From NCBI GenBank assembly GCA_017645645.1, contig JAGCOB010000026.1:50781-114780 (forward strand): 64,000 nt of DNA. The letters run 5' to 3'. Below the pieces are notes generated by a model, which saw only the letters and a list, made by a program, of their open reading frames with translations, had not been told where the DNA came from and did not search any database. Position 1 is the stretch's first letter. The number at the start of each line of letters is the position of its first letter. Both the position numbers and the translations under genes were made by a program. This stretch comes from Prevotella sp. Its GTDB lineage: Bacteria; Bacteroidota; Bacteroidia; Bacteroidales; Bacteroidaceae. Below, piece after piece: positions 45,481 to 54,926 of this stretch.

Positions 45481-46911
45481 TTAGAACTGCTTGAGTGCCA
45501 ACTCGGCGAAGAACTCGATAGGATCCTTGTCGGCATCCTTCATCTTCACAACCAGTTCACCTGAGGTCTCGCTGGTGTCGTAGAGCTCTGCGGTCTTGAT
45601 ATAGTCGCTGGCAGCTTCGGCAGCACCTGCGGCATCACCACTGACCACACCTGCTACCTTTGCAATCGTTGCGATGTCGCAGAACATGTACATACGACGT
45701 CCGCTGACAACGCTCTTGTCGAAGCCATCCTTAGCTTCTGTGAAAGCACCGTTCTCACCTATGGCAACATAGGTAGCACCGTCCTTGAATCCGAAGTCCA
45801 TGCCCTCCTCAGGCTTGAGACCATTGTCCTTGGCAAGGTCAGCAATGCTTCCGTCCTTGGTCTTTAGGTAGGCTACAACCTCAGGTATATCTAATTTAGA
45901 CGTTCCGGTATCGATGTTGCCTACGCCAAGAGCGAAATCACCTTCGATAGCCTCCAGGATCTTCTTTACTAAATCCTTCTGGTCGCCAGTAACACCAGCG
46001 TCTTCAATGTATTTCTCCTTGTCAAGCACCTCATACAGCTTCTTACCGTTGATGTTAATATACATCATGAAGGCACCCTTCGGAAGATATTTCAGGTAGT
46101 CACCGCTAATCTTGCCGCACATCTCGGCAGACTCCTTGATGTAGTTCTTCCATGCGTCAGACTTGGCAATGCAGTCGAAGCCTAGCTTAGCCTCGCCCTT
46201 ATCTGTGGTGAGATTCAGGATGATACTGAGGTCTTTCAGTTCCAGATTCTCAGGCAGCAAGTTCTTCTTGTTACCAAGCTGTCCTTCAATAAGTCCCATC
46301 GGGACGAGTGCCTTGATGAAGCCCTTGGCATCAGCGAGCTTGGCGAAGTCTTCGCTCTCAGCCATCGTACCCTTGGTGTCGTCGTTCTTGAACTTGGCGA
46401 TGACTTCGTCGAGGCTGTAACTGTCAGAGATGAAGAATGTGGCATCATTGAAGGCAGCTATCGTCTTACCGTCTTCAACATACTGGATGCCGTCCTTTTC
46501 CTTGGCAGGCTCACTGCCGTCTTCCTTCTGTATGGTGTTTACCAACTCCAGGAAGTCGTCCTTGCTGGAGACGGTGGCAACAGCACCCTGCTTGCTGTTA
46601 TTTTCTGCATAGAAAACAAAGATGGGTTCACGCAGGTCGATACCGGCCTTGGTGGGGTCTTCCATAATCTTCTTGATGAAGTCTTTGGTCTCCTGGTTCT
46701 TGACACCATTCTCCAAATTCTCCTGGAGCTTCTTCTTAGCCTCGGCATTGTCAGCGAGCTTGCCCTTCTCGATAATCTGTTTTACATCGATGCTGATGAC
46801 AGCAGCGTCTTCAGGGATGAACTTCGCATTCTGAGAGGATTTTGAACACGATGAAAGTACGAATACTGCAATCAGCAGCAGGTACATCAGATTAAACTTT
46901 CTCTGTTTCAT
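45481..46911 (-). CDS. DUF4836 family lipoprotein
   Basis: This 476-aa protein has a lipoprotein signal (MKQRKFNLMYLLLIAVFVLSSC, lipobox LSSC). The sequence FIPEDAAVISIDVKQIIEKGKL near the N-terminus and the alternating alpha/beta segments match the Bacteroidota DUF4836 family. No catalytic motif is visible. The start was set at ATG 46911; ATG 46923 adds four residues (MVLI) and cannot be excluded. A -7 box lies at 46963-46970. First gene of a two-gene unit with the FtsX-like permease. Confidence 0.8.
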   Translation of the reverse strand: MKQRKFNLMYLLLIAVFVLSSCSKSSQNAKFIPEDAAVISIDVKQIIEKGKLADNAEAKKKLQENLENGVKNQETKDFIKKIMEDPTKAGIDLREPIFVFYAENNSKQGAVATVSSKDDFLELVNTIQKEDGSEPAKEKDGIQYVEDGKTIAAFNDATFFISDSYSLDEVIAKFKNDDTKGTMAESEDFAKLADAKGFIKALVPMGLIEGQLGNKKNLLPENLELKDLSIILNLTTDKGEAKLGFDCIAKSDAWKNYIKESAEMCGKISGDYLKYLPKGAFMMYININGKKLYEVLDKEKYIEDAGVTGDQKDLVKKILEAIEGDFALGVGNIDTGTSKLDIPEVVAYLKTKDGSIADLAKDNGLKPEEGMDFGFKDGATYVAIGENGAFTEAKDGFDKSVVSGRRMYMFCDIATIAKVAGVVSGDAAGAAEAASDYIKTAELYDTSETSGELVVKMKDADKDPIEFFAELALKQF

Positions 46912-46962
46912 AATTAATACCATTTAGGGTTAAAGTTTGATATATATTTTCAAATTATGCTG

Positions 46963-46970
46963 CAAAGATA
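46963..46970 (-). promoter_or_regulatory. Promoter of the DUF4836 / FtsX-like unit
   Basis: Minus-strand TATCTTTG (46970-46963). Upstream lies a 9-nt repeat (gagttaaag, about 46991-47020); no clear TTG at -33. Confidence 0.5.
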
Positions 46971-47044
46971 AATAAAAATGTGGAGATAGAGGAGTTAAAG
47001 GAGTTAAAGGGAGTTAAAGGGCGAAAGATTTATGTAAAAAGCAG

Positions 47045-47052
47045 TACCTTTG
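47045..47052 (+). promoter_or_regulatory. Promoter at the start codon of rsmI
   Basis: TACCTTTG ends 8 nt before ATG 47061, predicting a 2-4-nt leader. It lies inside a longer open frame starting at 46980 and so argues against that start. Confidence 0.6.
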
Positions 47053-47060
47053 TACCCGTC

Positions 47061-47732
47061 ATGGGCATTTTGTATATTGTACCCACACCTGTAGGCAATA
47101 TGGAGGATATGACGCTCCGTGCCATCCGTGTTCTGAAAGAGGCCGATCTTGTATTGGCGGAAGATACGCGTACGTCAGGCATTCTGCTGAAGCACTTCGA
47201 GATTCAGCAGCATTTACTTTCCCACCATAAATTCAACGAGCATGGCACGAGTGCCGCTATCGTGGAACGCCTGCAGGCAGGACAGACCATAGCCCTTATC
47301 AGCGATGCCGGGACGCCAGGAATCTCTGATCCTGGCTTTTATCTGGTGCGTGAAGCTGTCCGTGCTGGTATTGAGGTGCAGACGTTGCCGGGTGCCACTG
47401 CCTTCGTGCCTGCCTTGGTGAGTAGTGGACTCCCCTGCGACCGTTTCTGCTTCGAGGGTTTCCTGCCCCAGAAGAAAGGTCGACAGACCAAGATACAGAG
47501 TCTGGCTGAGGAGGAGCGCACGATGGTGTTCTACGAGTCACCCTATCGGGTGTTGAAGACGTTGCAGCAGTTTGCCGAGGTGATGGGTGCTGATCGTCAG
47601 GTGAGTGTGTGTCGTGAGATCAGTAAAGTTCATGAGGAAAGTGTCCGTGGTACTTTGGAAGAGGTCATTGCCCATTTCACGGAACATGAGCCGCGAGGGG
47701 AGTTCGTGATTGTCCTTGCGGGCAAAATGTAG
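47061..47732 (+). CDS. rsmI: 16S rRNA 2'-O-ribose C1402 methyltransferase RsmI
   Basis: This 223-aa SAM-dependent methyltransferase of the tetrapyrrole-methylase fold modifies C1402 in the ribosomal decoding site. Signature segments are LYIVPTPVGNMEDMTLRAIRVLKEADLVLAEDTRTS, ISDAGTPGISDPG, LPGATAFVPALV and FYESPYRV. Its length matches family members that lack the ~50-residue C-terminal tail of the enterobacterial proteins. The upstream in-frame extension (46980) consists of 9-nt repeats plus promoter and is unlikely to be translated. Confidence 0.95.
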   Translation: MGILYIVPTPVGNMEDMTLRAIRVLKEADLVLAEDTRTSGILLKHFEIQQHLLSHHKFNEHGTSAAIVERLQAGQTIALISDAGTPGISDPGFYLVREAVRAGIEVQTLPGATAFVPALVSSGLPCDRFCFEGFLPQKKGRQTKIQSLAEEERTMVFYESPYRVLKTLQQFAEVMGADRQVSVCREISKVHEESVRGTLEEVIAHFTEHEPRGEFVIVLAGKM

Positions 47733-47773
47733 AAATTAAACAATGTAAAAATGTAAAATTAAAATATAATCAG

Positions 47774-48625
47774 ATGAAAAAGTTAATGATTTTGGCACTT
47801 GGTGCCGTAGCAATGGTAGCCTGCAAGCAGCAGGGACCGAAGACAGAGGATTTGATGATGGCACAGCAGGCAGACTCGCTGAACCGTATCATCCAGCAGA
47901 AAGATAATGAGATTAACGACATGATGGCAACCTTCAACGAGATTGAGGAAGGTTTCCGTGCCATCAATGCCGCTCAGGACCGTGTGACACTTGCCAAGGA
48001 TGGAGAGGGTGCTAACCGTACCCAGCGTATCCGTGACAATATCGCTGAGATTCAGCAGACGATGCAGCATAACCGTGAGCTCATCAATAAGTTGAAGAAC
48101 CAGTTGAGGCAAAGTTCTGTCAAGGGCGATGAGTTGCGTAAGACTATTGAGAACCTCGTGAAGCAGATGGAGGAGAAGGACAAAGAGATTGCCCAGTTGC
48201 GTCTTGATCTGAAGTCAAGGGATATCCGTCTTGCCGAACTGGGTAACGAGGTGGCAGACCTTACCGTGGAGACCTCTCAACAGAAGGCAGAGATTTCTCA
48301 GAAGGCAGAGACCATCTCCGCCCAGGACAAACAGTTGAACACCGCCTGGTTCGTATTTGGCACGAAGAAAGAGTTGAAAGAGCAGCATATCATCGAGAAC
48401 GGTAAGGTGCTGCAGGCAAACTTCAACCGTGAGTATTTTACGAAGATTGATATTCGCGTCGACAAGGAGATCAAGCTTTATTCCCGTTCCGCAAAGTTGT
48501 TGACGGCTCATCCTGCTTCCAGTTATGTCTTGGAGCGTGATGCCAACAAACAGTATGTATTGCGTATCACTAATCCTCAGTTGTTCTGGTCAACTAGCAA
48601 ATACCTGGTTGTCCTTGTAAGTTAA
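47774..48625 (+). CDS. Coiled-coil lipoprotein of unknown function
   Basis: This 283-aa protein has a lipoprotein signal (LALGAVAMVAC, Cys17). Residues ~25-200 are dominated by heptad coiled-coil sequence (LNRIIQQKDNEINDMMATF, LVKQMEEKDKEIAQLRLDL, TSQQKAEISQKAETISAQD). The last ~80 residues form a beta-rich globular end (LNTAWFVFGTKKELKEQ, YVLERDANKQYVLRITNP). Similar Bacteroidota lipoproteins exist, but I cannot name a function. It follows rsmI by 41 nt with AT-rich 8-nt repeats between; it ends at a strong terminator. Confidence 0.75.
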   Translation: MKKLMILALGAVAMVACKQQGPKTEDLMMAQQADSLNRIIQQKDNEINDMMATFNEIEEGFRAINAAQDRVTLAKDGEGANRTQRIRDNIAEIQQTMQHNRELINKLKNQLRQSSVKGDELRKTIENLVKQMEEKDKEIAQLRLDLKSRDIRLAELGNEVADLTVETSQQKAEISQKAETISAQDKQLNTAWFVFGTKKELKEQHIIENGKVLQANFNREYFTKIDIRVDKEIKLYSRSAKLLTAHPASSYVLERDANKQYVLRITNPQLFWSTSKYLVVLVS

Positions 48626-48652
48626 TCAGCATCTGGAAACAAAAAGACAGCC

Positions 48653-48692
48653 AAATCGGGCAGGAACTCAGCTTCCTGCTCGATTTGTTTTT
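48653..48692 (+). terminator. Terminator (repeat copy 1)
   Basis: AAATCGGGCAGGAA / TTCCTGCTCGATTT stem of 14 bp with one G-T, then GTTTTTG. A near-identical hairpin is at 56248-56285. Confidence 0.85.
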
Positions 48693-48813
48693 GTCGTTAA
48701 TTAAAATCCGCTTAACACAATGAAAGTTTTTTAGCGATAAATCACACTAAAGGGGAGGAAAAGGGTTCAAATGTTAAATACTTGCACAAAATTATGCGAT
48801 TTTTATAATTTTT

Positions 48814-48845
48814 TTTGTTATTTGCAAAATTTTATCTTATCTTTG
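48814..48845 (+). promoter_or_regulatory. Promoter of the SusC/SusD operon
   Basis: TATCTTTG at 48838-48845 and TTTG at 48814-48817, spaced 20 bp. The transcript leader is about 110 nt (48850-48961), long enough for regulation, but no known riboswitch was recognised. Confidence 0.7.
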
Positions 48846-48961
48846 CACATTGTTCTGCATACCTCCGTCTCAAGGAGCCTAAAAAGTGTGGGACCCTCCC
48901 TTATATATAATAAGGTGTAGTGTTAGGAAATTTTAATATTAATAATAACAAAAGAGTGTTT

Positions 48962-51900
48962 ATGGAAAAAAGACTAACGATGTTTATGGCATGTCTGTTC
49001 CTGAGTTTAGGAATGGCGCTTGCCCAAACTAAAGTTACAGGTACCGTAATCTCTGCCGAGGACGACCAGCCGATTATCGGTGCCACTGTCCTGATACAGG
49101 GACAGAAGAGCGGTACCGTGACGGATGCCGATGGTCGCTTCACAATCTCAGTGCCCTCAGGCAAGAAAATTGTGGTGAGTTATATTGGCTTGGAGACACA
49201 GACGGTGACTCCTAAGAATGGAATGACCATCATACTGCAACCCAGTGCTTCACTTGAAGAGGTGGTTGTGACAGGTATGCAGAAGATGGACAAACGTTTG
49301 TTTACCGGTGCTACCTCAAAGGTGGATGCCGAGAAAGCAAAACTGGACGGTGTCGCTGATATCTCACGCTCATTGGAAGGTCGTGTGGCTGGTGTGTCCG
49401 TGCAGAACGTGTCTGGTACCTTCGGTACGGCTCCTAAAATCCGTGTGCGTGGTGCTACTTCTATCTATGGTTCGTCTAAACCTCTGTGGGTGGTTGACGG
49501 TGTTATCATGGAGGATGTGACCGAGGTCAATGCTGATGAACTTTCTTCTGGTGATGCCGTGACGTTGATTTCATCTGCCATCGCAGGTTTGAACTCAGAC
49601 GATATTGAGTCTTTCCAGATTCTGAAAGACGGTAGTGCTACCTCTATCTACGGTGCCCGCGCCATGGCTGGTGTGATTGTCGTGACTACCAAGAAGGGTA
49701 AGCAGGGACAGACCCGTATCAACTACACGGGTGAGTACACCATGCGTTTGAAGCCTTCTTACTCTACCTTTAACATCATGAACTCCCAGGATCAGATGGG
49801 TATCTACAAAGAACTTGAGCACAACGGATTGATTTCATTTGCTCGTACCTATCGTGCCTCCAGTAGTGGTGTATACGGTAAGATGTACCATCTCCTGAAT
49901 ACCTACGATCCCATAACTGGTCAGTATGCCTTGGCAAATACAGAGGAAGCAAGGAATGCTTATCTGCAGGAGGCTGAGATGCGTAATACAGACTGGTTTG
50001 ACGAGTTGTTCTCAAATGCCATCATGCACAACCACTCCATCTCCATGTCGACAGGTACGGAGAAATCTCAGTACTACACCTCATTCAGTTATATGAATGA
50101 CCCAGGTTGGACAGAGTCTTCAAAGGTGGAGCGTTTTACAACTAACATTAACGCTAACTTCAACATCTCGAAGAAAGTTACTTTGAACTTGATTGGTAAT
50201 GCCAGCTACCGTAAGCAGAAGGCTCCTGGTTCGACGAACCAGAGTAGCAATGCTGTTACGGGTGAGACCAGCCGTGACTTCGATATCAACCCGTACTCTT
50301 ATGCGTTGAATACCTCTCGTACGCTGGATCCCAATGAGTATTATATACGTAACTATGCTCCGTTTAACATTCATAACGAATTGGCTAACAACTATATCGA
50401 CTTGGATGTCTTCGACATGAAGATTCAGGCGGAGTTGAAGTATAAGCCCATCCGTCAGGTTGAACTGTCTGCATTGGCAGCATACAAATACTCTGGTACC
50501 AACCAGGCTACGCAGATTCGCGAGAACTCTAACATGGCCATGTCCTTCCGTATGATGGATGATGCTACCATGCGTGATGCCAACCCTTGGTTGTACACAG
50601 ACCCAGACGATGCCAACTCATTGCCTATCAGTGTATTGCCGAATGGAGGTTTCTACAATGAGAGGAAGTTTAAGATGAACAACTGGAGCTTGCGTCTCAC
50701 GGGAAGTTATAACGATGCCTTCAATAACGACACGCACATTGTGAATCTCTTCGGAGGTATGGAAATCAATAATACCGATCGTATCCGCAGCTACTTTGAA
50801 GGTGTCGGCATGCAGTATGACATGGGTTACCTGCCTAATTACGACTACCGCTATTTCAAACAGTCAAGTGAGCAGAATGCAGACTATTATGGTCTGACCA
50901 ACGCATATGGCCGTGAGGTTTCGTTCTTCGGAACAGCCACCTATTCTTATAAGGGACGCTACATCGTGAACGGAACTGTCCGTTATGAGGGTTCTAACCG
51001 TCTGGGTAAGGCTACCAGTGCCCGTTGGCTGCCGACATGGAACGTGTCTGGTGCCTGGAATGCCCATGAGGAGCCTTGGTTCCAGAAGACCTTTAAAAAC
51101 GTTTTGACTCATGCAACACTGAAAGCCTCTTATTCGTTGACGGGTGACAAGCCTGCCACTAACAATGCACAGGTGATTATCACGAGTTACAACCCATGGC
51201 GTCCATTCACCAATGTGAAGGAATCCGGTCTGATAATCGATGAATTCGGAAACCCGGACCTTACTTATGAGAAGAAGCACGAGTTTAACCTTGGAGTTGA
51301 CCTCGGATTCCTTAACAACCGTATCAATGTCCAGTTTGACTGGTATAAGCGAAATAACTACGACCTGATTGGTCCTCGTGTCACCAATGGTACTTCTGGA
51401 ACATTGCGCGACTATGCAAACGTTGCATCCATGAGGTCACACGGTGTGGAACTGAGTATCTCTACCAAGAATATTATCACCAAGGACTTCCAGTGGAACA
51501 CCGACTTCATCTTCTCACATGTGAAGACTAAGGTGACCGATCTGGAGACCTATAGTCAGGTAATCAGAATGATCAGCAACTCCGGTTTCACCATGCCAGG
51601 ATATCCTTACCGCTCCTTGTTCTCCATTGACTTCCAGGGGCTGAACCAGGAGGGTATTCCTACTTTCATTAATACCAATGGTGAACTGACTGCGACGGAT
51701 ATCGACTTCCAGTCTTATGATACAGACTATCTGATTTACGAGGGTCCGACAGACCCGACGACAACGGGATCATTGGGTAACACCTTTAAGTACAAGGGCT
51801 TTACCCTGAATATCTTTGCCACTTATTCATTCGGCAATGTCGTCCGTCTTGACCCAGCTTTCCACGTGTCCTATTCCGACTTGGACGCTACTCCTAAAGA

Positions 51901-52270
51901 GTTCAAGAACCGCTGGACAATGGCTGGTGACGAGCAGTACACAGACATTCCTGTTATTGCCGACCTGCGCCTGATACAGGAATATTCACATCTGGGTTAT
52001 GCCTATAATGCCTATAACAAGTCAACGGCACGTGTGGCAAAGGGAGACTTTATCCGCATGAAGGAGATTTCTCTGAGTTATGACTTCCCGAAGAGCTGGA
52101 TCGCTCCTTTGAAGTTGAACAGCCTCTCACTGAAGCTTCAGGCTACCAACCTCTTCCTGATTTATTCTGACAAGAAGTTAAACGGTCAGGATCCCGAGTT
52201 CTTCAACACGGGTGGTGTTGCAGTCCCCATGCCAAAACAGTTTACCTTCACACTGCGTGTAGGTCTCTAA
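48962..52270 (+). CDS. SusC/RagA-type TonB-dependent outer-membrane transporter
   Basis: This 1102-aa protein has a signal peptide ending MALAQ. Residues ~23-100 are the carboxypeptidase-regulatory-like domain (VTGTVISAEDDQPIIGATVL, GRFTISVP); the plug follows (EEVVVTGMQ, SLEGRVAGVSVQ, IRVRGATSIYGSSKPLWVVDG, IYGARAMAGVIVVTTKKG) and then a long 22-strand barrel ending FTFTLRVGL. It imports an oligomer bound by the SusD partner that follows. The start at ATG 48962 gives a clean signal peptide. Neighbours (Mx1 peptidase, DUF4302) and the absence of glycosidases suggest the cargo may not be a plain glycan. Confidence 0.95.
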   Translation: MEKRLTMFMACLFLSLGMALAQTKVTGTVISAEDDQPIIGATVLIQGQKSGTVTDADGRFTISVPSGKKIVVSYIGLETQTVTPKNGMTIILQPSASLEEVVVTGMQKMDKRLFTGATSKVDAEKAKLDGVADISRSLEGRVAGVSVQNVSGTFGTAPKIRVRGATSIYGSSKPLWVVDGVIMEDVTEVNADELSSGDAVTLISSAIAGLNSDDIESFQILKDGSATSIYGARAMAGVIVVTTKKGKQGQTRINYTGEYTMRLKPSYSTFNIMNSQDQMGIYKELEHNGLISFARTYRASSSGVYGKMYHLLNTYDPITGQYALANTEEARNAYLQEAEMRNTDWFDELFSNAIMHNHSISMSTGTEKSQYYTSFSYMNDPGWTESSKVERFTTNINANFNISKKVTLNLIGNASYRKQKAPGSTNQSSNAVTGETSRDFDINPYSYALNTSRTLDPNEYYIRNYAPFNIHNELANNYIDLDVFDMKIQAELKYKPIRQVELSALAAYKYSGTNQATQIRENSNMAMSFRMMDDATMRDANPWLYTDPDDANSLPISVLPNGGFYNERKFKMNNWSLRLTGSYNDAFNNDTHIVNLFGGMEINNTDRIRSYFEGVGMQYDMGYLPNYDYRYFKQSSEQNADYYGLTNAYGREVSFFGTATYSYKGRYIVNGTVRYEGSNRLGKATSARWLPTWNVSGAWNAHEEPWFQKTFKNVLTHATLKASYSLTGDKPATNNAQVIITSYNPWRPFTNVKESGLIIDEFGNPDLTYEKKHEFNLGVDLGFLNNRINVQFDWYKRNNYDLIGPRVTNGTSGTLRDYANVASMRSHGVELSISTKNIITKDFQWNTDFIFSHVKTKVTDLETYSQVIRMISNSGFTMPGYPYRSLFSIDFQGLNQEGIPTFINTNGELTATDIDFQSYDTDYLIYEGPTDPTTTGSLGNTFKYKGFTLNIFATYSFGNVVRLDPAFHVSYSDLDATPKEFKNRWTMAGDEQYTDIPVIADLRLIQEYSHLGYAYNAYNKSTARVAKGDFIRMKEISLSYDFPKSWIAPLKLNSLSLKLQATNLFLIYSDKKLNGQDPEFFNTGGVAVPMPKQFTFTLRVGL

Positions 52271-52316
52271 GAGAGGTAAGTAGGTAAAATAGAAAACAAA
52301 GTAAAAAAAGATGATT

Positions 52317-53963
52317 ATGAAGAAATATATTGGATTATCCATCATTGCCTTAAGTCTTGGCATGACTTCATGCGGTGACTATTTGGATAAGCTTCCTGAC
52401 GACCGTGCCGAAGTGAATACGGAACTCAAGGTGGCTCAGCTCCTGGTGTCGGCTTACCCTGACAACTCTGCTGACTTGATTATGGAGCACGCTTCTGATA
52501 ACATTCAGGATAATGGCAGCCAGTATACAGAGCAGGACTATCAAGGTTCAATGTACCGCTGGGAGCCTGTTTTGACAATCAGTTGGGAGAGCCCACAATG
52601 GATTTGGAACTCACACTACTTTGCTGTTGCTACCGCTAATGAGGCTCTTGCTGCCATTAGCGAGATGGGCGACCCTGTGAGTCTGAACGGTCCCAAGGCA
52701 GAGGCTTTGCTTTGCCGTGCTTTTGCCATGTTCCGCATGAGTAATGTGTTCTGTATGGCTTATGATCCCACCAAGGCTGACCAGTATCTTGGCCTGCCTT
52801 ACCCGACAGAACCTGGTGTCAGCGTGGAGGACCGTGGTACACTGGAGGAATTATATGAGAAGATCGATGCCGATATTGAGGCTGCTCTTCCTTTGGTAAG
52901 CGATGCACACCTGGTATCACCGAAGTATCACTTCAACCTGAAGGCTGCCTATGCCTTCGCAGCCCGTTTCAATCTGTACTATCACAAGTATGACAAGGCC
53001 ATCAAGTATGCCACTACTGCTATCGGCAGTAATCCCAGTGCTGTGCTGCGCAACTACGCCCAGTACATGACTCTGGCTGGTGTCGATGATGTTAACAATG
53101 CCTATGTGGCTGCCTCAGAATCTGCCAATCTCTTGCTGGTGACCGCTAACTCCATCGCCGGACGTGCACAATACTCATCCAGTTGGCGACGTTATGCCTG
53201 CCATTACGACATCTGGCAGCGTGAGTTGTCATGGGCACCAGGTATGCCTTGGGGCTCCGGTTCTTCCAACAATACCTTGTATATGGCAAAATTGTTGTAT
53301 GGCGGAGCCAACCAGTCAGTGTATATGCCGTTCATGGTTGAGTTCTTTGCCGTTACTGACAAGGTGGCAAATACTGGTACGCCGTACATTGTTGACGTAG
53401 CATTCAGTACTGACGAGGCCTTGCTGGTACGTGCCGAGGCTTACGTGCTGAAAAAGCAGTATACTGAAGCCCTGCAGGACATGAACTACTGGGTTGGCAA
53501 CCACTGCAGTGAGAAAGCTGGTTCTGCTACCAGACCGGTACTCACAGAAGAGTTGGTGAACTCTACCTTTGACAACATGGAATATACTCCTGACATTGTG
53601 TATACCGCCACGGAGCGTACTCCTAAAAAGCATCTGAAGCCCCAGGGATTCACTGTTGAGGAGGGTACTCAGGAGAATATGATTCAGATGGTACTGCACA
53701 TGCGTCGACTCCAGACATGGCAGCGTGGATTACGTTTCCAGGACCTGAAGCGTTATGGCATCGTATTCAGTCATAATATCGACGGCAGTGATCCTATCGT
53801 ATTCCAGGCTGGCGACCCACGCGGTGCTCTCCAGATTCCGCAGGATGCCATTAAGGCAGGTGTTATGCCTAATGAATATGGAGATCATAACACTACAGGT
53901 GTCACGGACAGTGACAAAGACGAGATGAGCGTTATTCGTGAGTCGGAAGAGAATGTGAAGTAA
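52317..53963 (+). CDS. SusD/RagB-type surface lipoprotein
   Basis: This 548-aa protein has a lipoprotein signal (MKKYIGLSIIALSLGMTSC). SusD features are an N-terminal CGDYLDKLPDDRAEV, TPR-like helices, FAVATANEALAAI, KAEALLCRAFAMFRM and the C-terminal MRRLQTWQRGLRFQDLKRYGI. It forms the ligand-binding lid of the SusC channel encoded 46 nt upstream. ATG 52311 (adds MI) is an alternative start. Ligand unknown. Confidence 0.94.
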   Translation: MKKYIGLSIIALSLGMTSCGDYLDKLPDDRAEVNTELKVAQLLVSAYPDNSADLIMEHASDNIQDNGSQYTEQDYQGSMYRWEPVLTISWESPQWIWNSHYFAVATANEALAAISEMGDPVSLNGPKAEALLCRAFAMFRMSNVFCMAYDPTKADQYLGLPYPTEPGVSVEDRGTLEELYEKIDADIEAALPLVSDAHLVSPKYHFNLKAAYAFAARFNLYYHKYDKAIKYATTAIGSNPSAVLRNYAQYMTLAGVDDVNNAYVAASESANLLLVTANSIAGRAQYSSSWRRYACHYDIWQRELSWAPGMPWGSGSSNNTLYMAKLLYGGANQSVYMPFMVEFFAVTDKVANTGTPYIVDVAFSTDEALLVRAEAYVLKKQYTEALQDMNYWVGNHCSEKAGSATRPVLTEELVNSTFDNMEYTPDIVYTATERTPKKHLKPQGFTVEEGTQENMIQMVLHMRRLQTWQRGLRFQDLKRYGIVFSHNIDGSDPIVFQAGDPRGALQIPQDAIKAGVMPNEYGDHNTTGVTDSDKDEMSVIRESEENVK

Positions 53964-53985
53964 TGACCTTAAACAGATCACAGTT

Positions 53986-54921
53986 ATGAAAAAAAGCATA
54001 TTATCATTAATGAGCCTGCTGGTATTGATGGCATTTGTGACATCATGCAGTAGCGATGAACCCTCTGGAGAGAGTATCTTTGTAACAGAGGAGGAGAAGA
54101 ATATGAGCGAGTTTGACAAGTGGCTCTATGCCAAGTTCACTGTGCCATATAACATTGAGTTCCGCTACCGCTATCAGGATAGCGAAACAGATAACTACTA
54201 CAATGTAGTACCTGCTGAACCCTACAAGGCCCAGGCATTGGCTATCTTGGTGAAGTCATTGTGGATTGATGCCTATGAGACGGTATTTGGCGCAACCTTC
54301 ATCAAGCAATACGGTCCGAAGGTCTATCAGTTGTTAGGTTCTCCTGAATTCGACTCACAGCAGAGTATTGTATTAGGCTATGCTGAGAGCGGTGTCAAGA
54401 TTACGCTGTTCCGTGTCAACGAGATTGACTTGGATAATATCTATGTCAATCTTACCGATGCCTTCCGTGACCACTATGCACTGCCGATGGACCTGAACTA
54501 CTGGTACTTCCATACAATGCACCATGAGTTCTTCCATATTATGACACAGACACGTAACTTCCCGACGGACTTCAATCTGATTTCTGCCGGTAAGTATCAT
54601 ACCAGTGACTGGATTAACGTGAAAGATGATGAGGCTCCTATGGAGGGCTTTGTGACCGGTTATGCCAGTAAAGAGCCTAACGAGGATATGGCAGAGGTGT
54701 TCTCTACCTATGTGACTTCTACGGACGTAGTATGGAACCAGATTCTGGACAAGGCTGCTTCAGAGTCAGAAGAAGCTCGCGATATTATTCTGCAGAAGCT
54801 CAACATGGTGCGCGACTATCTGAACGACAGTTGGGGTATCAGTCTCGACGTTCTGCGTGAAGAGGTGTTGAGACGTACTGAAGGAGTGTATGATTTGGAT
54901 TTGAGAACTCTTAAATATTGA
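53986..54921 (+). CDS. Putative zinc metallopeptidase lipoprotein (Mx1 type)
   Basis: This 311-aa protein has a lipoprotein signal (LLVLMAFVTSC). The zinc motif HEFFH (His180, Glu181, His184) sits in FHTMHHEFFHIMTQ, and the downstream EDMAEVFSTYVT may hold the third ligand. It matches the Bacteroidota putative zinc-binding metallopeptidase family regularly found beside SusC/SusD. Probably a surface lipoprotein processing peptides or glycoproteins for uptake by the neighbouring SusCD pair; activity has not been shown from sequence. It overlaps or abuts the DUF4302 gene downstream. Confidence 0.83.
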   Translation: MKKSILSLMSLLVLMAFVTSCSSDEPSGESIFVTEEEKNMSEFDKWLYAKFTVPYNIEFRYRYQDSETDNYYNVVPAEPYKAQALAILVKSLWIDAYETVFGATFIKQYGPKVYQLLGSPEFDSQQSIVLGYAESGVKITLFRVNEIDLDNIYVNLTDAFRDHYALPMDLNYWYFHTMHHEFFHIMTQTRNFPTDFNLISAGKYHTSDWINVKDDEAPMEGFVTGYASKEPNEDMAEVFSTYVTSTDVVWNQILDKAASESEEARDIILQKLNMVRDYLNDSWGISLDVLREEVLRRTEGVYDLDLRTLKY

Positions 54922-54926
54922 AGCAT

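Noticed and set aside
46980-47060. 27-codon N-terminal extension of rsmI
   Set aside because: It consists of a 9-nt repeat (gagttaaag) and the promoter box of rsmI; RsmI proteins start at the MGILYIVPTPVGN-type sequence.
48903-48919. ATATATAATAAGGTGTA, shared with 63796-63812
   Set aside because: The 17-nt identity is largely A/T low-complexity sequence, and the two contexts differ (SusC leader versus upstream of a terminator), so chance or loose dispersed similarity is likely.
48850-48961. Possible riboswitch in the SusC leader
   Set aside because: The leader is about 110 nt, but I could not form a convincing conserved fold or match a known riboswitch core.
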